Translations under genes and position numbers: made by a program
Assembly (NCBI RefSeq): GCF_022549775.1
Contig: NZ_JAKZGP010000027.1
Coordinates: 1 to 59,901 of the forward strand
DNA: 59,901 nt
Reading direction: 5' to 3'
Origin: Belliella filtrata
GTDB lineage: Bacteria; Bacteroidota; Bacteroidia; Cytophagales; Cyclobacteriaceae
Notes under the pieces: generated by a model
What the model was told of the DNA's origin: nothing
The model's database searches: none
Seen by the model: only the letters and a program-made list of their open reading frames with translations
Shown: piece by piece, positions 35,893 through 45,776 of the stretch
Layout: each line of letters opens with the position of its first letter
Position numbering within the stretch: position 1 is the stretch's first letter

Positions 35893-36210
35893 ATGAGCTA
35901 TACGATCAATAAGGGCATCAACAAACCCATCGAACTAAAAGGATTCAAAGCCCAGTACATCGCCTATTTGGGTGTCGGACTGGTGGTGTTGCTGATCGCA
36001 TTCGCTGTGCTTTACCTAATTGGGTTTCCACTATTGCTGCTGTTTCCGCTTATCATTGGTGGAGGAGTCCTGCTTTTCACAAAAATCTTTGCCATGAGCA
36101 AGAAGTATGGCAGGCATGGTCTACTCAAAGAAATGGCTTACAGAAGTGTGCCGGGAGCCGTGCTGTCATCCAGCAGAAAATCTTTTTATCGCATGACAAA
36201 AACAAAATGA
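35893..36210 (+). CDS. traF: TraF (DUF4133), VirB3-like membrane protein
   Basis: The start is set at ATG 35893, which gives MSYTINKGINKPIELKGFKAQYI, the normal DUF4133 opening; the longer frame is an artefact. The 105-residue protein has two closely spaced membrane helices and a basic tail. It is placed between TraE and the ATPase TraG, where VirB3 normally lies. Its stop overlaps the TraG start by 4 bp (ATGA). Confidence 0.9.
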   Translation: MSYTINKGINKPIELKGFKAQYIAYLGVGLVVLLIAFAVLYLIGFPLLLLFPLIIGGGVLLFTKIFAMSKKYGRHGLLKEMAYRSVPGAVLSSSRKSFYRMTKTK

Positions 36211-38699
36211 TAAGTACAGACCACAGTAAATCAATCGATCTGGAGAAAGCTTTACCTATCTGGAAAATTGAGAATGACCTTCTCGTTTCCAGACAGGGAG
36301 ATATTACTGCTGCATTTTGTGTGCAGCTACCGGAAATATTCACGCTTTCCGAGAAAGACTATGCCACCCTACATCAGGCATGGGTAAAGGCCATCAAAGT
36401 CCTGCCCAAACATACCATTCTGCACAAGCAAGACTGGTTTGTACAGAGCCGTTTCCAAGCGGATTTCACGGATACGGAGAAAACCTTTCTTTCATCTTCC
36501 AGCGATAGATTCTTCCATGAACGTCCCTTTCTGGAGCATGAGTGTTACCTCTTTGTCACCCAGCGCCATCCCAGCCATAAACTTTCTACCTCGGCGGTAT
36601 CCAACCTTTTTGGAAGGGGCATCGTGCCTGAGGAGACCCTTGATGAACAGGTATTGCAGGAGCTTGAAAACTCCATCGGTCAATTTAAGCGGATTCTTTC
36701 CGACAGTGGGATGGTACGCTTGGAATCGCTTTCATCCGTAAGTTTGGCTGGAACAGAGTCAGAGACTGGACTATTGGAAAGGTATTGCTACCTGTTGGAG
36801 AAAGGACAAGCGCCACAAATAAGAGACATTGTCTTCAAACCCGAATGGCAGATTGGCTTCAACCATTGTTTGATGTATTCTATGGCAGATGTGGAAGACC
36901 TGCCTTCCACTTGCAGCCCTTCCATAGGTTACGAAAGCTACTCCACCGACCGTAGCCGATTCTCCATATCCTTTGCCTCGCCGCTTGGCTATCTCTTGCC
37001 ATGCAGTCACATCTACAACCAGTACATTGTCGTGGATGATGCTGCAATCACGCTCAAAAAGCTTGAAAGCAAGCAGCTTCGATTGCAGTCCCTTTCTGCC
37101 TACAGCAGGGAAAATGCCATATCCAAAGAGGCTGTATCGGATTTTCTCAATGAAGCCATCAGCGAGCAACGGCTGCCCGTCAAAGCCCATTTCAATGTGT
37201 TGGTTTGGACGGATGAAAGGGAAGGATTGAAAGACCTCAGAAACATGGTATCCTCATCCCTTGCCAAAATGGATGCAACCCCAAAACTGGAAACCCGAGG
37301 TGCACCCCAACTGTTTTGGGCGGGCATACCGGGAAATGCGGGTGACATTCCCGTAAATGACACCTTCGACACTTTTATTGATCAAGCTGCCTGTTTTTTC
37401 AATGTGGAAACTGCCTACCGTTCTTCCATAAGTCCAGTTGGGATAAGGCTGGGTGAAAGGTTGAATGGTACACCCGTGCATGTGGACATTTCCGATGAAC
37501 CCATGAAAAGAGGCTTTATCACCAACCGAAACAAATTCATTCTGGGACCATCAGGTAGCGGGAAATCTTTTTTTACCAACCACATGGTACGCAGCTATTA
37601 TGAGCAGGGAACCCATGTGGTTCTGGTAGATGTAGGACATTCCTACCGTGGCTTATGCGATTTGGTCAAGGGATATTACTTCACCTACGAAGAAAGCAAC
37701 CCCATTCGCTTCAACCCATTTCATCTTGAAGGTGGAGCTGTACTTGATACCGAAAAAAAAGAAAGCCTGAAAACGCTGCTGCTGGCACTGTGGAAGAAGG
37801 ATGACGAGGTATTCAAAAGATCAGAATATGTTGCCCTTTCCAATGCATTGACAGGCTATTATCAAAAGCTCGATAAACACCCAGACATTTTTCCCTGCTT
37901 TGACAGTTTCTTTGAATACCTGCAAAACGACTTTACCGAAACCCTTAAAAAAGACCGGGTAAAGGACAAGGATTTCGACGTGGAGAATTTCCTGTATGTC
38001 CTGCGGCCTTACTATAAGGGTGGTGAGTTCGATTACCTGCTCAATGCCCGCAAAAATCTTGATTTGTTGGGACAGCGGTTTATCGTCTTTGAACTCGACA
38101 ACATCAAGGATCACCCGATACTTTTTCCCGTTGTCACCATCATCATCATGGAGATTTTTATTTCCAAGATGAGGAAGCTCAAAGGCATCCGCAAGATGAT
38201 CCTGATAGAGGAAGCTTGGAAGGCAATTGCCAAAGAGGGAATGGCAGAATACATCAAATACCTGTTCAAGACGGTCAGGAAGTTCTTCGGTGAGGCCATT
38301 GTGGTCACGCAGGAAGTGGAAGACATTATCTCCTCCCCCGTGGTCAAGCAGGCCATCATCAACAACTCGGACTGCAAAATCCTGCTTGATCAGAGCAAAT
38401 ACCAAAACAAGTTCGATCAAATTCAGGAATTGCTTGGACTGACCGAAAAGGAAAAGTCCCTCATTCTTTCCATCAACAAAGCCAATGACCCCGACAAGGT
38501 GTACAAAGAAGTATTTATCGGTCTGGGTGGGCAGATGTCCAAAGTGTACCGCACGGAGGTGTCTCTGGAAGAATATCTTGCCTACACCACCGAGGAAAGT
38601 GAAAAGGTGAAACTTCAGGAATATACCCAGAAACTTGGAGGAGATATGAAAGCCGCCATCAGGGCATTGGCAACAGATTTACGCAAAACCAAACCATAA
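36207..38699 (+). CDS. traG: TraG, VirB4-type conjugation ATPase
   Basis: The 830-residue protein powers pilus and channel assembly. The Walker A GPSGSGKS is near residue 448 and Walker B MILIEEAWKAI near 663, with the VirB4-type N-terminal domain typical of Bacteroidota TraG ahead of them. The length is normal. It is encoded with translational coupling to TraF and is followed by TraI-type genes after 4 bp. Confidence 0.95.
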   Translation: MISTDHSKSIDLEKALPIWKIENDLLVSRQGDITAAFCVQLPEIFTLSEKDYATLHQAWVKAIKVLPKHTILHKQDWFVQSRFQADFTDTEKTFLSSSSDRFFHERPFLEHECYLFVTQRHPSHKLSTSAVSNLFGRGIVPEETLDEQVLQELENSIGQFKRILSDSGMVRLESLSSVSLAGTESETGLLERYCYLLEKGQAPQIRDIVFKPEWQIGFNHCLMYSMADVEDLPSTCSPSIGYESYSTDRSRFSISFASPLGYLLPCSHIYNQYIVVDDAAITLKKLESKQLRLQSLSAYSRENAISKEAVSDFLNEAISEQRLPVKAHFNVLVWTDEREGLKDLRNMVSSSLAKMDATPKLETRGAPQLFWAGIPGNAGDIPVNDTFDTFIDQAACFFNVETAYRSSISPVGIRLGERLNGTPVHVDISDEPMKRGFITNRNKFILGPSGSGKSFFTNHMVRSYYEQGTHVVLVDVGHSYRGLCDLVKGYYFTYEESNPIRFNPFHLEGGAVLDTEKKESLKTLLLALWKKDDEVFKRSEYVALSNALTGYYQKLDKHPDIFPCFDSFFEYLQNDFTETLKKDRVKDKDFDVENFLYVLRPYYKGGEFDYLLNARKNLDLLGQRFIVFELDNIKDHPILFPVVTIIIMEIFISKMRKLKGIRKMILIEEAWKAIAKEGMAEYIKYLFKTVRKFFGEAIVVTQEVEDIISSPVVKQAIINNSDCKILLDQSKYQNKFDQIQELLGLTEKEKSLILSINKANDPDKVYKEVFIGLGGQMSKVYRTEVSLEEYLAYTTEESEKVKLQEYTQKLGGDMKAAIRALATDLRKTKP

Positions 38700-38703
38700 A
38701 CAG

Positions 38704-39381
38704 ATGAAAAGAACAATAAGAGCAATCGTGCTTGCTGTGGTTATGGCATTCACCATAGTTCCCCAACCGGCAAAAGCCGACCCGATCATTGGTGAGATCA
38801 TCCGCAGGGGTGTTGTACGCGCCATAAAAGCCGTTGATCTGCAAATCCAAAGATTGCAGCTTGAAACCGTATGGATTCAAAATGCCCAAAAAACGCTGGA
38901 AAATGTCCTGTCTCAGCTAAAGCTGGATGAAATCTCCGATTGGGCACAAAGGCAGGGTGATTTGTTTGGCGATTACTACAATGAACTCTGGCGGGTGAAA
39001 AACACGATCACCCAATACCAACGCATCCGTGACATTGCCCAGAATCAGGCATTGTTGGTACGGGAGTATCAGGCTGTTTGGAGCCTCTTGCGAAACAGCG
39101 GCAATTTTTCGGTGGCTGAAATCACCTATATGGAACGGGTCTATTCCAAAATCCTCGAAACGAGCATCAACAACATGCAACAGATCCATGTGGTGGTCAA
39201 TGCTTTCAGAACGCAGATGAGCGATGCAGAAAGGCTTGAACTCGTGCATCGGGTTGACCAGGATGTAAGGAACAATCTTGCCGACTTAAGGAGGTTCAAC
39301 CGTCAGAATATAGGACTTGATGTACAAAGGGGCGGCAATCTGCTAGATCTTGACCTGATACAACAGATTCATGGGCTGTAA
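38704..39381 (+). CDS. traI: TraI-like periplasmic conjugation protein
   Basis: A signal peptide ending in PAKA is followed by a helical 200-residue protein. The body (AVDLQIQRLQLETVWIQNAQK, KLDEISDWAQRQGDLFGDYYNELW, MSDAERLELV) matches what Bacteroidota annotations call conjugal transfer protein TraI. It probably serves a VirB5/TrbJ-like role. The next gene overlaps its end by 11 bp. The symbol is used with moderate confidence. Confidence 0.8.
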   Translation: MKRTIRAIVLAVVMAFTIVPQPAKADPIIGEIIRRGVVRAIKAVDLQIQRLQLETVWIQNAQKTLENVLSQLKLDEISDWAQRQGDLFGDYYNELWRVKNTITQYQRIRDIAQNQALLVREYQAVWSLLRNSGNFSVAEITYMERVYSKILETSINNMQQIHVVVNAFRTQMSDAERLELVHRVDQDVRNNLADLRRFNRQNIGLDVQRGGNLLDLDLIQQIHGL

Positions 39382-40012
39382 AAGAACCATATATATCACC
39401 GTAATTCTGCTGTTCATTTCCGTGGCATCCCACGCCCAGAATTTCAATGAATGGTTCAGGCAAAACAGAACGCAGATCAGATACCTGACCGAGCAGATCA
39501 TTGCCTACCGGATGCTTAATTCCCAAACAAATGGTGGTTACAACATCATGCAACATGGCTTGGGCATGATCCACGGCTTTACCTCGGGAGAGCTTGGCGA
39601 GCACCGGGCCTACATGCTCAGTCTGGAAGCGGTAAGCCCTGAGGTAAGCAACCACAAGCGGGTCTCCGGCTTCATGGAACTGCAAGCCCTCTATGTGGAG
39701 GAGTGGCAGGCACTGAGTCTTTTCATGTCCAGTCAATCGGGACTTACTCCTCCCGAAAACAACTATGTCTCGGAGATGCGGAGTAAAATCTATGATCAGG
39801 CAAGCAAGCTTTCCGCTGAATTTCAGGATGTGGTAACCAACAGCAATCTTCAAATGACCGATGCGGAAAGGATTGAACGCATAGACTTTCTCTACCGGGA
39901 TTACCTGAAAAATTACCTTGTCCTCAAACGTCTGGGAAAGGATATCCGCTCACTTTCCCAAGCAAGACAACGGGAAAGAAACGATATGCTGATGTTGGAA
40001 GAAATCTACTAA
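39371..40012 (+). CDS. tra-operon periplasmic protein, second TraI-like paralogue
   Basis: The 213-residue protein has a signal peptide (about 1-22, ending SHAQ) and a helical body sharing the MTDAERIERIDFLYRDYL pattern with its two neighbours (MSDAERLELV and MNDAERLKSIDRIYEDM). The three genes may be ancient duplicates. It is part of the tra operon, but an individual role is not known. The start overlaps the preceding gene. Confidence 0.78.
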   Translation: MGCKRTIYITVILLFISVASHAQNFNEWFRQNRTQIRYLTEQIIAYRMLNSQTNGGYNIMQHGLGMIHGFTSGELGEHRAYMLSLEAVSPEVSNHKRVSGFMELQALYVEEWQALSLFMSSQSGLTPPENNYVSEMRSKIYDQASKLSAEFQDVVTNSNLQMTDAERIERIDFLYRDYLKNYLVLKRLGKDIRSLSQARQRERNDMLMLEEIY

Positions 40013-40025
40013 CCTTAAATAATAA

Positions 40026-40652
40026 TTGATGAAAAAAACACTTGTGATATGCCTTTTGGCAATAGCCTTTCATGTTCCCGTTAAGGCACAGGAGCAGGAG
40101 ATTGCCCAGCTTCTTCTGAACGTGGAAAAACTATCCCAGCTACGCAGTATCCTTGACAATATGTACACCGGATACACCATCATCACCAACGGATACAATG
40201 CGGTAAGGGACATCAGTCAGGGTAATTTCAGTCTGCACCAAACATTTCTGGATGGTTTGATGGCAGTGAACCCGACCGTTCGCCAGTACCGAAGAGTGGC
40301 TGAGATCATCGGCCAGCAACAGACCATCCTCTCCGAATACAGCAGGTCATATAATCTATTTGTATCGAGTGGACAGTTTACTGCTTCAGAGATTGACTAT
40401 ATCTCTCGGATATACAGTCAGCTTTTCACGCAGAGCCTGCAAAACCTACAGGAACTTACCATGGTCGTTACCGCAGGTCAGGTAAGGATGAATGATGCCG
40501 AACGACTCAAATCCATCGACCGAATTTATGAGGACATGACAGTAAAACTCATGTTTCTCCGGGGATTCAACAAGCAAACGACAAGCCTCCAGAACCTTCG
40601 AATCCATGAAAAGGAAAACCAGGAAATGCTCAAAACTATATATGGCCTTTAA
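40026..40652 (+). CDS. tra-operon periplasmic protein, third TraI-like paralogue
   Basis: The 208-residue exported protein (signal ending VKAQ) contains NGYNAVRDISQGNFSLHQTFLDG and MNDAERLKSIDRIYEDM. Similar proteins in Bacteroidota tra operons are sometimes labelled TerB or tellurite-related, which is probably a misnomer. It is helical and likely belongs to the periplasmic part of the transfer apparatus. Confidence 0.8.
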   Translation: MMKKTLVICLLAIAFHVPVKAQEQEIAQLLLNVEKLSQLRSILDNMYTGYTIITNGYNAVRDISQGNFSLHQTFLDGLMAVNPTVRQYRRVAEIIGQQQTILSEYSRSYNLFVSSGQFTASEIDYISRIYSQLFTQSLQNLQELTMVVTAGQVRMNDAERLKSIDRIYEDMTVKLMFLRGFNKQTTSLQNLRIHEKENQEMLKTIYGL

Positions 40653-40667
40653 CTTAAAATTCAACCA

Positions 40668-41669
40668 ATGAAAAATAAAACAACACTGCTTGTAATGGCT
40701 CTTGTCCTTTTGGTGATGCTTCCAGAACAGACGGTTGCTCAAGGTTTGACTGGCAACGTCAGACAATTTCATGGGATACTCCAAAGGCTGTATGACGACA
40801 TGATCCCTTTGGCAAGCCAGCTTATCGGAGTGGGCAGGGCAATAGCGGGTTTTGCTTCCCTGCTATTTATCTCCCAAAGGGTATGGCGCCACCTTGCCAA
40901 CGCAGAGCCGATAGACATGTACCCGCTATTGAGGCCGTTCGCCATCGGTATGGCCATCCTGCTCTTTCCGTCCCTGATGGGATTGATGAATGGGGTGCTC
41001 TCTCCGCTGGTCAGGGGCACGGAAAACATGGTAGACAGCAGTAACGATGCCATCATTTGGCACATTGACAAACAGAAAGAGGATACCCGCTGGGCGATTG
41101 AGAACCAACCCCCTGCCAACCAATCAGAGCTTGACCAATACGAAGAACAGGAGGCCAACGAAAACCTGTCCGGTGGTACTTGGGGAGGACGAATTCTGTA
41201 TGCAGGAATGAAAAACATGGCGCTTTCAGCTATGCGGTGGCTGTTGGAACTGCTCTATGTTTCAGCCGCACTCTGTATCAACACCATTCGCACATTCCAC
41301 CTGATCGTGCTGACCATCCTGGGACCGGTTGTGTTGGGACTTTCTGTGTTCGAAGGTTTTCAGCACATACTTTCCAACTGGATTGCCAAATATGTCAATG
41401 TCTATCTGTGGCTGCCCATCGCCAATATATTCGGAGCCATCACTGCCAAGATCTTGGAAAACATGGCGCTTACATCCCCAGAATTCTTCGGTGGACTGGC
41501 ATATTCGGTATTCATGCTTCTTGCCATTATCGGATACTTCACCATACCCAACATTGCCAACTACATCATTTCAGGAGGGAGTAGAGACGGTATTCTGCAC
41601 AAGGCAACCAAAATGGCAGGAGGTGCAGTTGGAGCAGGTGCCACAGCAACAGTAGGAATGATGAAATAA
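40668..41669 (+). CDS. traJ: TraJ, VirB6/TrbL-like polytopic membrane protein
   Basis: The 333-residue protein starts with an export signal and has multiple membrane spans (ASLLFISQRVW, LLRPFAIGMAILLFPSLMGLM, TIRTFHLIVLTILGPVVLGLS, ILGYFTIPNIANYII-like) with a central soluble loop. This is the TraJ pattern of CTnDOT-type elements, the inner-membrane channel component. It is followed by TraK. Confidence 0.9.
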   Translation: MKNKTTLLVMALVLLVMLPEQTVAQGLTGNVRQFHGILQRLYDDMIPLASQLIGVGRAIAGFASLLFISQRVWRHLANAEPIDMYPLLRPFAIGMAILLFPSLMGLMNGVLSPLVRGTENMVDSSNDAIIWHIDKQKEDTRWAIENQPPANQSELDQYEEQEANENLSGGTWGGRILYAGMKNMALSAMRWLLELLYVSAALCINTIRTFHLIVLTILGPVVLGLSVFEGFQHILSNWIAKYVNVYLWLPIANIFGAITAKILENMALTSPEFFGGLAYSVFMLLAIIGYFTIPNIANYIISGGSRDGILHKATKMAGGAVGAGATATVGMMK

Positions 41670-41687
41670 GATAACCAACCCAAAAAA

Positions 41688-42305
41688 ATGTTCAGACAAC
41701 TCAAAAATATAGACACTGCATTCCAGCACATCAAAACCTTTACCATCATGGTGGTTGTCGGTTCCTCATTGCTTTGCTGCTTTACCGTGTATCAGGCTTT
41801 CAACATGGTACTCACCGCACAGGAAAGGATTTACCTTCTGGCCAATGATAAGGCATTGGAGGCTTTTTCAGCTGAACGGAAAGACAACATTCCAGTGGAG
41901 GCACGGGATCATGTAAAGATGTTCCACCACTATTTCTTCACCCTTGATCCAGATGAAAAGGTAATCGAAAGCAACATCAACAAAGCACTTGGATTGGCAG
42001 ACAACTCCGCCGCAAATCAATTCAGTGATCTCAAAGAGGCTGGATATTATACAGGTATCATTTCAGGCAGCGTCAGCCAGACCATCTACATGGATAGCGC
42101 TGTGATTGATACATCAATTTATCCCTTTTCCTTCCGCTATCACGGCACACAGAAGGTCATCCGCTCAACCAGCGTAGTGACAAGGAAGCTGATAACCGAA
42201 GGACGGCTCAGAAATGTCAACCGATCTGACCTCAATCCGCATGGCTTTCTAATCGAAAGATGGAAAGTTATCGAAAACCGGGATATCGACATCAATAAAC
42301 GGTAA
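41688..42305 (+). CDS. traK: TraK, VirB8-like conjugation protein
   Basis: The 205-residue protein has a short cytoplasmic head (FRQLKNIDTAFQHIKTF), one membrane helix and a periplasmic domain with NQFSDLKEAGYYTGIISGS and FRYHGTQKVIRSTSVVTRKL, as in Bacteroidota TraK, the counterpart of VirB8. It is in sequence order between TraJ and TraL. Confidence 0.93.
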   Translation: MFRQLKNIDTAFQHIKTFTIMVVVGSSLLCCFTVYQAFNMVLTAQERIYLLANDKALEAFSAERKDNIPVEARDHVKMFHHYFFTLDPDEKVIESNINKALGLADNSAANQFSDLKEAGYYTGIISGSVSQTIYMDSAVIDTSIYPFSFRYHGTQKVIRSTSVVTRKLITEGRLRNVNRSDLNPHGFLIERWKVIENRDIDINKR

Positions 42306-42311
42306 TGTGAT

Positions 42312-42530
42312 ATGAACAACAAAAAGATTATTCCCTGGCATCAATTAAGGCGAAGTCTCAGCTTATACCTCAAGAAAAAGGAAGCCAAACTAAGTAAAAG
42401 ACAAAAGCAACTACTGCTGCTTTTGTATATCATGCTGTTTGCCGGATGTCTGCTCTACATCCTGTTACAAACATTCTCAGGCAGTCCCATCAGGGTTTTG
42501 TTACCCATCCTCCCCACAGAAATCTTATAG
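42312..42530 (+). CDS. traL: TraL-like small membrane protein (DUF3989)
   Basis: The 72-residue protein has a basic N-terminus (LRRSLSLYLKKKEAKLSKRQK) and one membrane helix (LLLLLYIMLFAGCLLYILLQTF). Its place between TraK and TraM and its size fit TraL. Sequence matching for such a short protein is weak, so the assignment rests partly on gene order. Confidence 0.72.
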   Translation: MNNKKIIPWHQLRRSLSLYLKKKEAKLSKRQKQLLLLLYIMLFAGCLLYILLQTFSGSPIRVLLPILPTEIL

Positions 42531-42570
42531 GAAACCCCTTCAACAAATAATCAATCAAATCTCAAATATC

Positions 42571-43866
42571 ATGAAAACACAACCCCATAGCGAGAAATTC
42601 AAACGGCACCGCAAGTTCCTGCTGGTACTCCCATTGTTTGTCCTTCCCTTCCTTGTTACCACTTTCTGGGCATTGGGAGGAGGTAATCCCACCGTGGAGA
42701 TTGCAGACGATAATGCCAAGCTGATCGGAACACTTCCTTCCCCTGAAATTGAAGAAAAGCCCATGGACAAGCTTTCCCTTTTTGAGAAGGCGAAGAAAGA
42801 TTCTTCCAACAGGCAAAAGCAATATACCCAAGATCCCTATGCCGATTTTTTCCAGATTAAGGAAGCCGAACTGGAAAGCCAGGATATAGAAAAAGCCAAT
42901 CACCTGTCTCCAATCATCGAATCAACACCGATGAAAGCACAGGAAGAAAAGATACGACAACAGTTGGATCAGCTTCAGGCTGTACTTGATCAGCCAGATG
43001 TTCAGCCTGCTTCGCAAAAAGCCTTGGCCAGCCAAAAGGAATTCCCTATAGCATTGACTGGGGACATCGATAGGTTAGAAGCCATGATGCAAAGGATGTC
43101 ACAAAGAGACGAAGATGATCCCGAAATGAGACAGGTGGAGGACATGTTGGAAAAGATCCTTGACATCCAGCATCCCCAAAGGGTACAGGACAGGCTCAGG
43201 GAAAAATCACGGGAGGAAAAAGGCAAAGTGTTCCCCATCCATACTGAGAGTAAACCATTGTCTAACAAAAACCAACCTAAGCCCAGCTCTTTGGAGCTAG
43301 CTGATGATGAGCTCGATTATACTCCTGCTTTTACCCAATCCAAGCAAATCAACGGCTTCTATGGATTGGAGGAAGAGTCAGTTTCTAGCGATGACAATAT
43401 TTTTGCCGTCCCTGCGGTCATCCATGGTGAACAGACCCTAACTGCCGGGGCTACGGTAAAAATGCGTTTGACCCGGGATATTTATGTCAATGGCATGCGG
43501 ATTCCTTCCGGAAGCTTTGTGTTTGGAACCTGTGGCATCCAGGGGGAAAGACTGGAGATAGCCGTAGATGGCATCCGTCACGGGGAGGTTATTTTCCCCA
43601 TAAGCCTGACTGTTTATGATATGGACGCCATTTCAGGCATACGCATCCCAGGAGCCATTACCCGTGAATCAGTCAAGGAAGGAACAGCAAGTGCCATACA
43701 GGGCACGCAGTTTATGGGCTTTAACCCCTCAATTGAAGCGCAGGCTGCCAATGCAGGTATTGAAGCAGCCAAAGGACTGTTTAGCAAAAAAGCCAAGCTT
43801 ATCAGGGTAACTGTAAAAGATACCCATCCCATACTGCTGGTTGACCAAAACCAACGTCATCAATAA
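42571..43866 (+). CDS. traM: TraM, VirB10-like conjugation protein
   Basis: The start at ATG 42571 gives MKTQPHSEKFKRHRKFLLVLPLFVLPFLVTTFWALGGG, with a single membrane helix; the longer frame is an artefact. A Pro/Gln/Glu-rich linker follows, then the conserved C-terminal barrel (IPSGSFVFGTCGIQGERLEIAV and DMDAISGIRIPGAI). That layout is VirB10/TraM. The 431-residue protein spans the envelope. It lies between TraL and TraN. Confidence 0.93.
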   Translation: MKTQPHSEKFKRHRKFLLVLPLFVLPFLVTTFWALGGGNPTVEIADDNAKLIGTLPSPEIEEKPMDKLSLFEKAKKDSSNRQKQYTQDPYADFFQIKEAELESQDIEKANHLSPIIESTPMKAQEEKIRQQLDQLQAVLDQPDVQPASQKALASQKEFPIALTGDIDRLEAMMQRMSQRDEDDPEMRQVEDMLEKILDIQHPQRVQDRLREKSREEKGKVFPIHTESKPLSNKNQPKPSSLELADDELDYTPAFTQSKQINGFYGLEEESVSSDDNIFAVPAVIHGEQTLTAGATVKMRLTRDIYVNGMRIPSGSFVFGTCGIQGERLEIAVDGIRHGEVIFPISLTVYDMDAISGIRIPGAITRESVKEGTASAIQGTQFMGFNPSIEAQAANAGIEAAKGLFSKKAKLIRVTVKDTHPILLVDQNQRHQ

Positions 43867-43892
43867 TTTCCAAAAAACTTAATCCTTATACC

Positions 43893-44759
43893 ATGAATAA
43901 TAGAAACATTCTCACCGTAATGCTGATAGCGATGATTTTCACATATGCTGTATCGGCACAAAGCCAGTCCTTTTTCCATCAGGCATTGATCACGCCTTAC
44001 CAGCTCAATATTGCTTGGGAAAAGACGACGGTATTGATATTCCCTTCCCCAGTGGAAAGTGCGGACAGGGGAAGTCGCCATATACTTACCCAAAAAGACG
44101 ACAAAGCCCAAAATGTGCTGAAGGTAAAAGCAGCGGCAAAGGGTTTTCCTGAAAGCAACCTCAATGTGATTACTGCCGATGGGAAATTATACCATTTCAC
44201 GGTCAACTACAGCGATCATATTCCAAACCCTGTTATTGACATGGGTTTGCAGAACCACTTTGAGACTACAGCGATGCTGTTTGACCGCATCTCCCTCAAT
44301 GAAGAACAGGTTCAGCTAATGGCGAAAAAGGTGGTGGACAAAAAGCCGTTTTTGAGAAAAAGCGAGAAAAGCAACCGCATAAAACTCACCCTTCAAGGGA
44401 TTTATATCCACGAGGATGTGATGTTTTTCCAGCTTTCCCTTGCCAACAGGTCAGGGATAGACTTTAACACTGAACAGTGGCGCTTCTTCGTCCAGGATGC
44501 TAAACAAGCCAAACGGACGGCAGTAAGGGAATTGGAGATGGAGCCTGTATTTGCTTACCCTGGCCTTACAAAAGGTGTTTCGGGTAAGGACAACAATACC
44601 ATTGTGCTTGCATTTGAAAAGTTCACGATCGCAGACACCAAAAGATTTATCATGCAGGTATTTGAACGGAGTGGGGATAGGAATCTGGATCTTTCCGTCA
44701 AAGGCAGGCACCTGTTGAAAGCCCTGCCAGTAAGTGAGTCTCAACCCTTAAATCAGTAA
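43893..44759 (+). CDS. traN: TraN (DUF4138), VirB9-like outer-membrane complex protein
   Basis: The 288-residue protein has a signal peptide (MNNRNILTVMLIAMIFTYAVSA) and the TraN opening YQLNIAWEKTTVLIFPSPVESADRG, then a C-terminal ANRSGIDFNTEQWRFFVQDAKQAKRTA stretch. This is the Bacteroidota VirB9-like protein. The next gene starts 2 bp after its stop, showing operon continuity. Confidence 0.93.
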   Translation: MNNRNILTVMLIAMIFTYAVSAQSQSFFHQALITPYQLNIAWEKTTVLIFPSPVESADRGSRHILTQKDDKAQNVLKVKAAAKGFPESNLNVITADGKLYHFTVNYSDHIPNPVIDMGLQNHFETTAMLFDRISLNEEQVQLMAKKVVDKKPFLRKSEKSNRIKLTLQGIYIHEDVMFFQLSLANRSGIDFNTEQWRFFVQDAKQAKRTAVRELEMEPVFAYPGLTKGVSGKDNNTIVLAFEKFTIADTKRFIMQVFERSGDRNLDLSVKGRHLLKALPVSESQPLNQ

Positions 44760-44761
44760 TC

Positions 44762-45586
44762 ATGGAACAGCAAAATCTCGAATTTCTCAAAGAAAAACTC
44801 AAATATTCCGGTTTCGATCCCGAACTAATCCAGCAAATGGAAAAGCAGATGGAAAAAGGATTGAAGGAGTTCCAGCTGCAGCGAACGATGGAAATCGAAG
44901 GCAATAAAGTGGACTTCAACCTCCATTTTAACAAATCCGACACCTCTGAAAAGTACTTCTTCAACAAAACAGATGTGACGCTTCATCCTTCAATGGAAAA
45001 TGGGGCTGCCGTAAGCCATACGTTCTACCAAAACCAGAACATATCTGCCAAGGAAGCTTTTAACCTATTGCAAGGCAGGGCTGTTGACAAGACCCTTTTC
45101 AACAAAGAGGGGCAGTCCTATAAAGCATGGTTGCAGCTTGATTTGAAGGATAAGGATGTAGGGAACAATTACAAGGTCAACCAATACCATGAGAATTATG
45201 GTTACAATCTCAAAGACCTCATTGGACAGCTCCCAGTCAAATTTGATGATAGACAGGCCGAGTGGCTCGAAAAATCCCTTCAAAAAGGCAATAGGCATGG
45301 CGTAACAATGGAGTTGGAGGGTAAGACGGAAAAGATTTATGTTGAGGCCAATCCACAGTTTAAAACTTTTAATTTCTATGACGAGTCAGGCAAAAGGATT
45401 TCCAAAGATGAGCTCAACATCAAAATGGAGCATCAAGGGACGAAGAAGACCGAAAGTCAGAAGCAGAATCCCACAGGACAGAGCAGTAAAAGCGAGGATG
45501 ACTCAAAAAAAAAGTCCGCTCCCAAGGTTAACCAACAGCCCTCAGTCAAGAAAAGGCCTACAAGGAAAAAGGGAGTCGGAGTGTAA
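44762..45586 (+). CDS. conserved protein at the end of the tra operon
   Basis: The 274-residue protein has no signal. It is rich in Lys, Gln and Glu and contains NLHFNKSDTSEKYFFNKTDV, KAWLQLDLKD and GVTMELEGKTEKIYVEANPQFKTFNFYD. Similar segments occur in DUF3945-type proteins of Bacteroidota mobile elements, although I cannot be sure of the family. It ends in KKGVGV, and an overlapping frame downstream (to 45725) encodes a plausible basic C-terminus, see findings. Its role in transfer is unknown. Confidence 0.75.
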   Translation: MEQQNLEFLKEKLKYSGFDPELIQQMEKQMEKGLKEFQLQRTMEIEGNKVDFNLHFNKSDTSEKYFFNKTDVTLHPSMENGAAVSHTFYQNQNISAKEAFNLLQGRAVDKTLFNKEGQSYKAWLQLDLKDKDVGNNYKVNQYHENYGYNLKDLIGQLPVKFDDRQAEWLEKSLQKGNRHGVTMELEGKTEKIYVEANPQFKTFNFYDESGKRISKDELNIKMEHQGTKKTESQKQNPTGQSSKSEDDSKKKSAPKVNQQPSVKKRPTRKKGVGV

Positions 45587-45750
45587 GATTGATCCTGATG
45601 CAAATCCACTGCTTTCACCAACAAGCAGGCAGGAAGAATTTGCGGATGCCTTGTTTGAGGGGATCAGTAACAAAAGACCTGCTCAGAGAAAGAGAGCAGC
45701 CAAAAGGCGAGGCTTTAAAATGTAAATGTCAATTGGATACATGCTTGGTG

Positions 45751-45776
45751 AAAAGTCCCTTCGGGGGCTTTTTTTA
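45751..45776 (+). terminator. terminator of the tra operon
   Basis: Stem AAAAGTCCC / GGGGCTTTT with a UUCG tetraloop and a T-run. It lies 25 bp after the last frame of the operon. Confidence 0.88.
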
